Position numbers and translations under genes: made by a program. The notes below the pieces were generated by a model that had not been told where the DNA came from, did not search any database, and saw nothing but the letters and a program-made list of their open reading frames with translations. Below, piece by piece: positions 53,901-62,194 of a stretch of 64,000 nucleotides of DNA. Source of the stretch: DATKRB01 sp963794215 (GTDB lineage: Bacteria > Actinomycetota > Acidimicrobiia > Acidimicrobiales > RAAP-2); assembly GCA_963794215.1 (NCBI GenBank), contig CAWCCQ010000002.1, positions 496,001 through 560,000 on the forward strand. The letters are read 5' to 3'. The first letter of the stretch is position 1. Every line of letters begins with the position of its first letter.

Positions 53901-54644
53901 TCAACAACCTCGCTCGAAGAGCAGCGCATCGACGAGCCCGCCCCACTCGTGGACAACGTCGAAGGGGAAGCGATCGAGTGGCTCTGCGGCGGGGACGACG
54001 ACGATCGTCCCGGCAAAGCACCGCCCCAGAAGCAAACGGGCGCGAGTGGCCTGTGGTCGACCCGGCACGATCATGAGACTGTGCCAACCGTGTTGCTGCG
54101 CATAGCGCGCGGCGAATCTTGCCTCGCCTCGTGTGTTGTTGGCAGTGTCCACGAAGCAGACCACCGAGATGCCGGGCACCTTGGGGCACGACGTGACGCT
54201 GGCAAAGCCGCCGCGCGAGAAGAGAAGGACCGGGGCATACCCTTCCTTTGCGAGACCGATAGCCAGCGCCTCGCGCGTTGCCTCGGCCGGTCCGTTGAAG
54301 CTCAATATCGCGTCCACACGCCTGGGCTGGTTGGTCGGGGGCCAGACGAAGAGCACCAGGCTTGCCGCCACGAAGAGGGCAAGGCCCAAGCCAACAACGG
54401 CCAGGAGTCGCCTGCGCCACCGGTGTCGGGGCGGACCTTCTCCGGCTCGACGTGCTTTGCGGTCGGCCCTCGGGGACCATCCACGATGGCCGACGCTTCG
54501 ACCACTGGCGACAGCAGGCGTCGCAGTCAAACGTTGCCCGGGACTCCGAGGCGCCACAGAGGTCGGTCCCCGATTTTCGCTCGGCACACTACAACGAGTC
54601 CGTCTCCACCCCCGAGATACCCGGGAAACCGACGCCAGTCGCAA
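53901..54644 (-). CDS. YdcF/ElyC-type (DUF218) membrane-anchored protein
   Basis: About 247 residues from the longest start; the true start may be internal. After a basic region comes one membrane helix (RLLAVVGLGLALFVAASLVL), then a DUF218 domain: RVDAILSFNGPAEATREALA, GLAKEGYAPVLLFSRGG, CPKVPGISVVCFVDTANNTR with the family's Asn-Thr-x-x-Glu, ARYAQQHGWHSLMIVPGRPQ, and ATRARLLLGRCFAG. DUF218 proteins such as ElyC and YdcF act in cell-envelope polysaccharide metabolism. It diverges from the GT4 gene at 55140 and may belong to the second exopolysaccharide module. Confidence 0.75.
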   Translation of the reverse strand: MRLASVSRVSRGWRRTRCSVPSENRGPTSVAPRSPGQRLTATPAVASGRSVGHRGWSPRADRKARRAGEGPPRHRWRRRLLAVVGLGLALFVAASLVLFVWPPTNQPRRVDAILSFNGPAEATREALAIGLAKEGYAPVLLFSRGGFASVTSCPKVPGISVVCFVDTANNTRGEARFAARYAQQHGWHSLMIVPGRPQATRARLLLGRCFAGTIVVVPAAEPLDRFPFDVVHEWGGLVDALLFERGC

Positions 54645-55139
54645 CTCGAGCGTTGCCGCGTCGGACGCCAGGGTCGAACGAATGATGACGTAGTTACCCT
54701 CGTGTCATTCTACGTCTGCCCGTGGATCCTGCCGATCTCCCCGCAGTGGCAGGAGGGTCGCGCAACTCGTGGGAGAACCCCCCAGATGCACAGTGCGCAC
54801 GGGCGGCCTCGAGCGCGCTCGGTGTCGCTCGACAGCACGGCGCCGGCGCCACGTCGACGACGAGGCGGTCCCGTCGAGCATGGATTGACGCATCCGTATC
54901 AGATCACCAGATCGCGGCTCTAACGCTCAAGTAGTCCGGGACCTCCCCGGCCAACCGTCGTGCGCCCGTATCTGTCGGGTCGGAGGCAGGGTGACTGATC
55001 GGTGTTGGAAGGGTCAACAGAACGCCAGCCCGGGCCAAGGTCGCCGACACAAGCGAAGCCGGTGCCGCACCGATCGTCGGACGGGATCCGCCGTGGATAG
55101 ACCGCTGCGCGGTTCGCGCGACGCCGTTCCAGGCTCACG
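54645..55139. other. 495-bp divergent intergenic region
   Basis: Between the DUF218 gene and the GT4 gene I see no convincing coding sequence. It holds one inverted repeat, GACGTAG (54688-54694) and CTACGTC (54710-54716), spaced by 15 bases, and a short CCTGCC/GGCAGG pair near 54728-54753. Promoters for both neighbours must lie here, but no -10/-35 pair is clear. Confidence 0.5.
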
Positions 55140-56445
55140 ATGCGAATCCTGATTGTCCACAATCGATATCGTTCGACATCACCCAGCGGGGAGAACAGGG
55201 TGGTCGATCAAGAGTGCATCGCACTCGCCGGGGCGGGGCACCGGGTCGAGCGTTTCGAAAAGTTCAGCGACGACATCGAGCACTTCTCGGCGGCCCGCAA
55301 AGTCCTCCTTCCAGCCCAGGCCTTGTGGAGCACCAGCTCGGCCCGAGCGTTGCGCCACGTGGTCGAGGCCTTCAAACCCGACGTCGTCCACGTCCATAAT
55401 CTGTTTCCGCTGTTGAGCCCGTCAGTCATGCAGGTATGCCGACGTCGCCAGATTCCCGTCGTGGCGACGATCCACAATTACACGCTCATCTGCAGCAGCG
55501 GAACCTTGTTCAGGTCGGGAGCGATCTGCCGCGAATGTGTCGGAAGGCATCCTTTGCCGGCGATCCGGCACCGTTGCTACCAGGGTTCCGCGCTGGCTAC
55601 GACCTTACGAGCGACTGCCGCCGTGTCGCACCAGCACGCCTGGCGCACCGTCCCGTCCGCCTACATCTTCATCTCCGAGGCGCAGCAGGCGGAATTCGTC
55701 TCACTTGGGCTTCCCCGTGATCGATGCTTCGTGAAGGGGAACTTTGTCGTTCCAGGTGCCCCGAAGCAGCCAACAGAGGATCTGCTCGTATTCCTCGGGC
55801 GCATGAACGAGGAAAAGGGACTCCCTCTGCTGATGGCCGCCTGGGATCTCTACACGAGGGACCTCGACCGTCCCGGGCTGCGGCTGGTGCTCGCAGGATT
55901 CTGGTCGGCTCGACGAGGAGCTTCGTGCCTGGGCACAGACGCACCCTTCCGTTGAGTTCCTGGGCCTACAGACCAAAGACCAGTGCGCGTCGCTGCTCAG
56001 CAGGGCGCGTGCAGCGGTCGTCCCATCACAGTGGCCCGAGACCTTCGGGCTCGTCGTCGCCGAAGCGATGGCGGCCGGCGTCGCGCCCATCGCATCGTCA
56101 CACGGCTCGTTCCCCGAGCTCATCACCGACGGGATCGATGGGGTGCTGTTCCCTGCCGGCGACGCTCCCGCGCTGGCCAAGGTCTTCGAGAGGGTCGACC
56201 AGTTCCCCGACTGGTTCGACCAGCTAGGGAGGAGCGCCAGGCGGACCTACGAGCGGCGCTTTGGTCCCGAGCAAAACGTCCGGCAGCTCGAAGCCATCTA
56301 CCGGTTCGCGGTCCAGAACGCTCGACCGCTCGGACTCGATCCCCCATCGGCCTCGACGACGGCGACTCGGACGGGCGATCAGTCCAACCAGGTTGTGAGC
56401 ACCCCTGGCCAACCCGGATCGCAGAATCTCTCGACGAGCCAGTAA
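55140..56445 (+). CDS. GT4 family glycosyltransferase, one frameshift
   Basis: A retaining GT-B glycosyltransferase of about 435 residues. The N-terminal domain has MRILIVHNRYRSTSPSGENR, HNLFPLLSPSVMQVCRRRQ and VATIHNYTLICSSGTLFRSG, a hallmark with the cysteine-rich ICRECVG. The donor domain has LVFLGRMNEEKGLPLLMAAW; after a one-base change near 55903 it runs SLLSRARAAVVPSQWPETFG and LVVAEAMAAGVAPIASSHGS with the E-x7-E. The span is a multiple of three plus one. The start is ATG 55140. Likely adds a hexose in exopolysaccharide assembly. A 60-residue Ser/Thr-rich tail ends the protein. Confidence 0.85.
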
Positions 56446-56814
56446 TGCTCACGGCCCCACAGCGACCTTCCCCGACGAGTCAGGCACCATCGCTGGCCAA
56501 CGGGCGGATCCCAAGCGCCGAGGGGCATCGTCGACCACGGCCTACCCGCACCCCGTTTCGCATAGGGCTCCGACGATGCGGGGGGGGCGGGCGACCTCGC
56601 GGAGTCACCGATGGCTCCAACAGCCGACTGGCGCGCCAAGATTGGGGAACAAGCGCACGCCGATCCCGATCATCGGAATGACGTCATCCCACGTCCTATC
56701 CACAAAACTCCGTATGGCGGTACGACCTTGCATCTCGTCCAACGTGAGGATGACCGGGCGTCGCAGTTACGACAGACTTGACTACAAGTTCACTAACGTG
56801 CCGCAGGCACGTGA
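56446..56814. other. 369-bp gap before the ECF sigma gene
   Basis: No coding sequence is supported here. The last 30 bases hold the interrupted palindrome listed at 56791-56817, and TTGACT at about 56779 could be a -35 element, though no good -10 follows at the right spacing. The rest is moderate-GC sequence with no recognisable element. Confidence 0.5.
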
Positions 56815-56817
56815 GTG
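56791..56817. promoter_or_regulatory. Interrupted palindrome before the ECF sigma gene
   Basis: ACGTGCC and GGCACGT pair around a GCA loop, and outside them CACT and AGTG pair after one mismatch. The structure lies 34 bases before the ATG at 56851. It could be an operator or a hairpin in the mRNA leader; there is no T-run for a terminator. Confidence 0.4.
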
Positions 56818-56850
56818 ATCGAACTCCAATTGTCGGCATGGAGGCTGGGC

Positions 56851-57453
56851 ATGCAATTGACGGACCTTGCGGTCGTGGGGCAGGACAAGGCCTTACCCAC
56901 TGACGCCACTCTTCACGACATCGTCCGGAACGCTGCCGCCGGTAACTCCACCGCTTGGGAGGAGCTGACTCGGCGCTTCGGAGGCATGGTCATCGCCATC
57001 GCCCGCAGCTGTCGGCTCGGGGAGGCCGACGCATGGGAGGTCCACCAGACCACCTGGTTGCGCCTGGTCGAGAACATTGGGCGGATCGAACAGCCCGAGC
57101 GGATCGGCGCATGGTTGGCAACGACGGCCAAGCGCGAGTGTCTCCGAATGTTGCGAAACCGTACCCCGCTGACCTTCGACGACGACGCCCTCTCGCGGTT
57201 GGTGGATGAGTCCATTCCCGCGGCTGACGCCGGCCCCATTGCCGAAGAGCAGGCCGCCGTCTTGCGAACGGCCTTCACCAAGCTACCGGCCCGTTGCCAG
57301 CGACTCCTCGCATACCTCTCTGGGGAAGACCTGCCCTCTTACAAGGAAGCCTCGGCAGCCTTGTCGATGCCCATCGGCAGCATCGGACCCACCCGGGGAC
57401 GATGCCTCGAACACCTGCGGCGCATCATCCGCGATCTCGACGATCAGCGGTAA
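56851..57453 (+). CDS. RNA polymerase ECF-type sigma factor
   Basis: A 200-residue sigma-70 family protein. Region 2 spans residues about 28-95: NAAAGNSTAWEELTRRFGGM, EADAWEVHQTTWLRLVEN (core-binding and -10 recognition), RIGAWLATTAKRECLRMLRN. Region 4 is about 140-195 (RTAFTKLPARCQRLLAYLSG, SYKEASAALSMPIGSIGPTR with GRCLEHLRR). The start ATG 56851 has GGAGG six bases upstream, which is better than the upstream GTG 56815. No anti-sigma gene is adjacent. It faces the sugar-transferase gene, and as a neighbour of exopolysaccharide genes it may control them; that is inference. Confidence 0.85.
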   Translation: MQLTDLAVVGQDKALPTDATLHDIVRNAAAGNSTAWEELTRRFGGMVIAIARSCRLGEADAWEVHQTTWLRLVENIGRIEQPERIGAWLATTAKRECLRMLRNRTPLTFDDDALSRLVDESIPAADAGPIAEEQAAVLRTAFTKLPARCQRLLAYLSGEDLPSYKEASAALSMPIGSIGPTRGRCLEHLRRIIRDLDDQR

Positions 57454-57545
57454 CCACCCGGGCATCCGCCCTCCTCTGGTCAAAGCCTCGAGGCCGGCCA
57501 GGCAAGCCGAAGCGATCCCTTGACCGCTCGGTGACCCGCACCGTC

Positions 57546-59216
57546 TCATCGATGTTGACGCCGCCGCAGCGCGCGCAGTGCGTGGGAAAGGACGACCGGC
57601 GGCGTCGAGAGCAGGATGTTGAGGTCCAGGAGCAACGACCAGTTGTCTACATAGTGCAGATCAAGCCGTCGGTACGCGTTGAACGACGGGTTGTCACGGG
57701 CTTCGATCTGCCAGAGCCCGGTAAGGCCCGGCCGGACGGTGAGTCGGCGAAGGAGGTCGACATCGAACTGGGCCGTTTCCTCGGGTAAGGCCGGACGTGG
57801 ACCGACGAGGCTCATCGAACCCGACAACACGTTCCACAGTTGGGGGAGCTCGTCGATGCTCGACGCGCGCAGGTAGCGGCCGATGCGGGTCACCCTCGGG
57901 TCACGGGCGGACTTGAACAGTGGCCCGTCGACCCGCTCGTTCAGATCGGCAAGGTTCAACGAGGTCATCTCGTGCTTCACGGTCATCGTCCGCAGCTTGT
58001 AGATCACAAAGGCGCGACCGTCGAGGCCGATCCTCTTCTGCCGGTGGAACACCGGTCCATGGTCATCGAGTTTGATCAGGCAGGCCGCGGCGGCAAGGAG
58101 CGGCGCCGACACGGCGAGTGCCGCGAACGAGCCCACCACATCCATCGAGCGTTTGACGACTTTGTGCCAAGGGCGAGCGAACCAGGGCTCGACGTAAAAG
58201 AACGGCTCTCCCGAGACGGGCACCTGCCGCAATCGACGGCTCGCGACGCCAGCGATTCCCGGCCAGATCTGCACGTGTAGCCTCGCGATCGCCGCACAGT
58301 TGATCGCGTGGTGCACGTCGGCGCTGGACAGTGCACTCGGCACGATCAGCACGCCGTTGGAGCCGGTAGTTCGAGCCAGTTCGGCAACGGATCCAACTGA
58401 GGATGCCCGGGGCAGGCTGGGTTCGAACGCGTCAGGAGCAAGATCGCCGATGACAGCAGTGACGTCGAATCCCAATTCTGGCTCGGCGCGGAGCATCTCT
58501 AGCAGCATTGCCGCGTCCTCGTTGGTCCCCACGAGGACCACCCGTCGCAGGTACATCCCAACCGCACGACGATCACGCAACCAGCGTCGGTAGTGCCAGC
58601 GAAAAATGAGCAACAGGCTCAGGCAAGCAGCACCGATCGGGATGGCCTGTGCTCCGGTCATTCCGAGCCGATACTGAGCCCCTGCGAGCGCCGCCGCACC
58701 AGTGAGGACGCAAAGACCGATCTTTGCAAACTCGTTCGACCCATGGACACACTGACGGGAACGGTAGAGCCCAGTCAGTCGCATGGCACCCAGCGTTGTC
58801 ACGGTGGCGACTGTCCCGACGAGTAGGCGCTTGGTCGCCGAGAATTCGCCCAGCATGACGAACGTAAGACAGATGAACGTCAGCACTATCGCCAGCAGGT
58901 CGAACAGAGCAAGACGAACGCGCGGGAAGCCATTTCCTCCAAAGCGAATCGAATCGGCCGAGTGCCCAGGGAGCTCAGCTCGTGGGAACGGCAGCCTCGG
59001 TGCCAGCGAGCTCGGCGTGGGCGAGCTCGGCGTGGACGAGCTCGGTGCGATGACATCGCTGTCAACGCTCGACGATTCGAGGCGAGTGGGGTGCGGGAGG
59101 ACGAGAAGATCGTCTGGCGGCGCGAAGGTCGATGCGGAGTGCCGTGGGGGCGGCGCCGCATAGGACTTCGGGGTAACGTCCGAGGTTAAACCACTTCGCG
59201 TGCCTGGGATGTCCAT
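57546..59216 (-). CDS. Polyprenyl-phosphate sugar-1-phosphate transferase (exopolysaccharide priming enzyme)
   Basis: It starts glycan synthesis by moving a sugar-1-phosphate to undecaprenyl phosphate. A 556-residue WbaP/WcaJ-like protein: a disordered Ser/Pro-rich N-terminus (1-95), four or five membrane helices (about 100-205; LALFDLLAIVLTFICLTFVM), a soluble Rossmann-like domain (RRVVLVGTNEDAAMLLEMLR, about 223-330), then the catalytic bacterial sugar transferase domain (351-545) with KVVKRSMDVVGSFAALAVSA, GRAFVIYKLRTM, ARDPRVTRIGRYLRASSIDE, LPQLWNVLSGSMSLVGPRPA and VRPGLTGLWQIEARDN. Length and motifs are complete and the frame is intact. The start is ATG 59216. It converges with the sigma factor. 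Confidence 0.95.
   Translation of the reverse strand: MDIPGTRSGLTSDVTPKSYAAPPPRHSASTFAPPDDLLVLPHPTRLESSSVDSDVIAPSSSTPSSPTPSSLAPRLPFPRAELPGHSADSIRFGGNGFPRVRLALFDLLAIVLTFICLTFVMLGEFSATKRLLVGTVATVTTLGAMRLTGLYRSRQCVHGSNEFAKIGLCVLTGAAALAGAQYRLGMTGAQAIPIGAACLSLLLIFRWHYRRWLRDRRAVGMYLRRVVLVGTNEDAAMLLEMLRAEPELGFDVTAVIGDLAPDAFEPSLPRASSVGSVAELARTTGSNGVLIVPSALSSADVHHAINCAAIARLHVQIWPGIAGVASRRLRQVPVSGEPFFYVEPWFARPWHKVVKRSMDVVGSFAALAVSAPLLAAAACLIKLDDHGPVFHRQKRIGLDGRAFVIYKLRTMTVKHEMTSLNLADLNERVDGPLFKSARDPRVTRIGRYLRASSIDELPQLWNVLSGSMSLVGPRPALPEETAQFDVDLLRRLTVRPGLTGLWQIEARDNPSFNAYRRLDLHYVDNWSLLLDLNILLSTPPVVLSHALRALRRRQHR
59006..59047. repeat. Three tandem copies of a 15-bp unit in the sugar-transferase gene
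   Basis: GCGAGCTCGGCGTGG occurs at 59006-59020 and 59021-59035, and with two changes from 59036. Read on the minus strand it encodes the Ser/Thr/Pro-rich stretch SSSTPSSPTPSS near residue 65 in the disordered N-terminus of the sugar transferase. Confidence 0.8.
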
Positions 59217-59280
59217 CTGGTTGGTTCCCGTTTGTCGTCTTCGGAGTGAGCGATCGAGTAGGAGTTAGGTGCTCGTGCTA

Positions 59281-59299
59281 CGTTGAGGAGTCCTCAACG
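59281..59299. promoter_or_regulatory. 19-bp palindrome upstream of the sugar-transferase gene
   Basis: CGTTGAGGA and TCCTCAACG are exact reverse complements around one central G. It lies 65 bases upstream of the minus-strand start codon at 59216, a good place for an operator. A second short palindrome, CTCCTCGAGGAG, is at 59380-59391. The divergent region 59217-59701 holds no other element I can name. Confidence 0.45.
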
Positions 59300-59701
59300 G
59301 TTCTGATACAGCGAGCCGCTTCGCCGAAGCTCGGTCGCGTATCAAATGGCGCGGTATCAAAGGGCGGTGCGTCAGACTCCTCCTCGAGGAGCTCCAAACA
59401 GCAGATGTAGCTTGGTTGTGGCAATCGCCATCCGCACGCAATTCCAGCTGGTACGAATGCAATAACGTGAAGCCGACCAGGTTCATGACAGAGCGTGGCC
59501 GGAAATCGGCGGTAAAGCGGGGCGGACGATCCTCTCAGCCCAAGCAGTGTGCATATCCACGGGACAACTGGGTATAGGGAGCTAGCTTGCGGGGATCCGC
59601 TACTCGCCGGAGGGAGAGATGTTGCCGGACAGAGGGAACCTGCAAGGCGTGACGAGGAGGTTCGTCGCCGTGACGCTCCTCGTGAAGCGAGGTCCACCAA
59701 G

Positions 59702-60100
59702 TTGACCGGCTCGTCCGATAATCCCGAGTGCCGGTTGTGCGCTGTCGCTGCAGGCGAGGGCGACTGGCCCAATGCCGCAACCCTGGTCGCGCACGTGGGG
59801 GAGATCATCGTGCTCGTGCAGCCCGGGCTTCACGAGGTGCTCGTCGCCCCCTTTGAGCATGCGGCCACCCTGGGCACCCTGTCAGAGGTCCAGCGGGGTC
59901 GGCTCCTCGCAGCACTGCGCGGGGTCGTCTTGGTGGTCGAGGCAAAGGGCGGCAAGGCCACCGTCGAGGTGGCACCTGTGCCCCCAGAGGCAAAGGGGCA
60001 TCTGTGCCTGCGGGTCCTTCCCCAACTTCCGTCGACCGCCACGACTCGCTTCGACGACGTTGACGCGTTGGCTCGCGAACTCCATCACATGATGCAGTGA
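59702..60100 (+). CDS. HIT-like fold protein lacking the histidine triad
   Basis: About 132 residues from TTG 59702 (GCGAGG lies nine bases upstream); the frame is open further upstream but that part looks non-coding. The opening NPECRLCAVAAGEGDWPNAA, VGEIIVLVQPGLHEVLVAPF, the helix QRGRLLAALRGVVLVVEAKG and the end KGHLCLRVLPQLPS match the order of parts in HIT nucleotide hydrolases (CxxC start, PxH helix, H-x-H-x-H-loop). But the catalytic triad H-h-H-h-H is HLCLR here, so the site is probably inactive. It could be a binding or regulatory protein. Diverges from the sugar transferase. Confidence 0.55.
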   Translation: MTGSSDNPECRLCAVAAGEGDWPNAATLVAHVGEIIVLVQPGLHEVLVAPFEHAATLGTLSEVQRGRLLAALRGVVLVVEAKGGKATVEVAPVPPEAKGHLCLRVLPQLPSTATTRFDDVDALARELHHMMQ

Positions 60101-60146
60101 CGGCTCATCACGGGATCGAGTGGTGGCTCGGTGGGACTGACCAGCC

Positions 60147-62194
60147 TCAGCTGACGCAGCGACCGAGATCGTCGGTCCCGACCTGATTGGCGGGTAGCGC
60201 GCCCAACGAGCAATGGAACTGGAGCCGGGTGGTCAACGTCGTCGTCGCAATCTCCCCGCGCCCGACGAGCGAGGTCGTCGGTACCTTGCGCCCGAACGCG
60301 GGCGAGTACCATCCGAGTGGCGGATCGGTGCTGCCTCGATAAGCCGACCACTTGAGACACCCGGGAAGTTCGAGCGTCGCATGCGCCCGGACGCCTTGGA
60401 CGTCCTCCCATTCGAGCTCGGTCCGGTTGCCCCGCAGCACCGCCCTCACGGCCGGTCCGAGGTGGAACGCCATGCGCACCGTTTGCGACCCGGCGGTGTC
60501 CAGTCGGTCGAGGACCTCGAGCAATCCTGTATCCGCGTTCAGGGTGACCGTGCGCTGGTGACGCGCTGGCTGCGGCAGATCGAGATACCCATCGTGGGAG
60601 CCGGTCCAACGCTGGAGGGATGGGTCGGCGACCGCGGCTTCGAGCACGTGGGCTCGAGCATGACGGACCCACAAGAACGGCCCCTTCGACTCGGACTGGT
60701 CCCGGCCGGCCAGCTCGAGGGTGTTGTGGGCGATGGTCGAGCGAAAATAGGACCGCCAGTCGGGCTCTCCTTGATAGCAGTAAGTGCCCGGGTCGGCCAG
60801 GATGTCCACGCCGCGCTGGCGGACCTCGATCGAGAGTGCATCGGCGTGGGCGTGGGCGGCGATCGAGAGAAAGCCGTGCGGACCGCCGTCGCATCGACAC
60901 CAGAATCTCGTTCTCCCCGGCGCTTCGCAGGACGGTCAGCCCGGCGTCGGCGAACGACGAGGGGCGTGTGTCGAGGCGCGCGGCGACGTCGACCCGGCGC
61001 CCCAGCAGTGAGCCCAGCGCGAGCGAGGGTGCGTCAGGCTCGGTTCGAGGCCACCAGGAGAGACGTCCGAAGACGGCATCACCGACCGCGAGTAGCGACG
61101 CCCAACGATCGACGCCCGGCGACGTGAGGAGCAACGCCCGCCCGTCGTCGCCATCTCCTTGTCGGGGCGGCCGCCCCTTTTGGTCCACGACCCCGGCCAG
61201 CGCGTCGAGCATCCGGCACAGCAATGCCCACGTCTGGGGAGCGAGCGGGGAACCGGCGATGTCGGCCTCGACACCGGCGATGATGCCGAGCTCGGCGACC
61301 AGACCGTGGTACTCGAAGGCGAGCTCACGGTTGATCCCGCTGTCGAAGGTGTTGGACAACAGCTCCGCCTCGAGCAAGCTCGACGCCGCCGCTCGCCACC
61401 GGTCGCTCGTCTCGAACCACGGAAACCCGCAACTGGCCACGAGTTGCCCCGCCGCCTCGGCGATCACGTGGTTGTTGGCCGACGAGCCACGACTCTGGAA
61501 CGTCGCCAGGTACTTCTGGTGCGCGTAGACCTGTCGAACCGCGTCTTGGTTCTGTTCGAAGAGTGCCGGCGCGTCAGGCCACCCCTCGAGAAGGCGGCGA
61601 ACCCATACCCATGAGATGAGTCGGATACCGAGCTCGATCCCACTGGCCCAGTTCACCCCTGACACGACGGGATTATGGCGCCACCACGAGCGAAGGTGAC
61701 GCGACACCATGGCCGCGTACTCCTCGTTGCCCGTCAACCGCCAGGCCGCGGCAAGAACCGTCAGGTGCTGATGGCGCGAGAGCTCCCAGAATCTGCTTGA
61801 CGTTGCGGTCGTCCTGCGGGGACCGGAAGTCCACCTTGAAGGCGCAGCGATCTTCGGGATAACGACGCCCACTTCTAGGGTCCATGGACCAGTCCGGATC
61901 CAACAGGTCCGCCCGTTGGACACCGAGGATCTCCCAACGGCCCTTCAGCAGGTCATCGGCCGCGCCCAGGAGGTCCTCTCGACCATCAGCTGACAGCACG
62001 CCCAGCCCGACGGGCGCCACCCGAGCCGTTCCCTGCTCGGCGCGCCGGGGGGCTGGAGGCTGCGGGTTCAAAACGGGCATGGTGCGCTGCAGGCTCCAGA
62101 GCTGCTGGTGCCACCGGTCCCGCAGGCGCCCGGAGATCTCTTCAGGGGTCATACGCCCGAGCCGCTGCGCGTACCAGCGGAGTGCGGGGCTCAC
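60147..62194 (-). pseudogene. Heparinase II/III-type protein, two frame breaks
   Basis: Likely a polysaccharide lyase or hydrolase-like protein of glycan synthesis loci. The N-terminal helical part starts RWYAQRLGRMTPEEISGRLR, then LDPDWSMDPRSGRRYPEDRC. After a shift near 61790 the alpha/alpha toroid follows (FWELSRHQHLTVLAAAWRLT, GVNWASGIELGIRLISWVWV, SRGSSANNHVIAEAAGQLVA with the typical Asn-Asn-His, NRELAFEYHGLVAELGII). After a second shift near 60885 comes the C-terminal beta-sandwich (DILADPGTYCYQGEPDWRSY, FRSTIAHNTLELAGRDQSES). No signal peptide is visible. About 682 residues. The GTG start overlaps the oxidoreductase stop, showing coupling. Confidence 0.8.

Noticed and set aside
59278..59808. 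Minus-strand frame upstream of the sugar transferase
   Set aside because: It partly overlaps the HIT-like gene and shows no third-position bias or motif; the last 60 codons look a little protein-like but cannot be supported.
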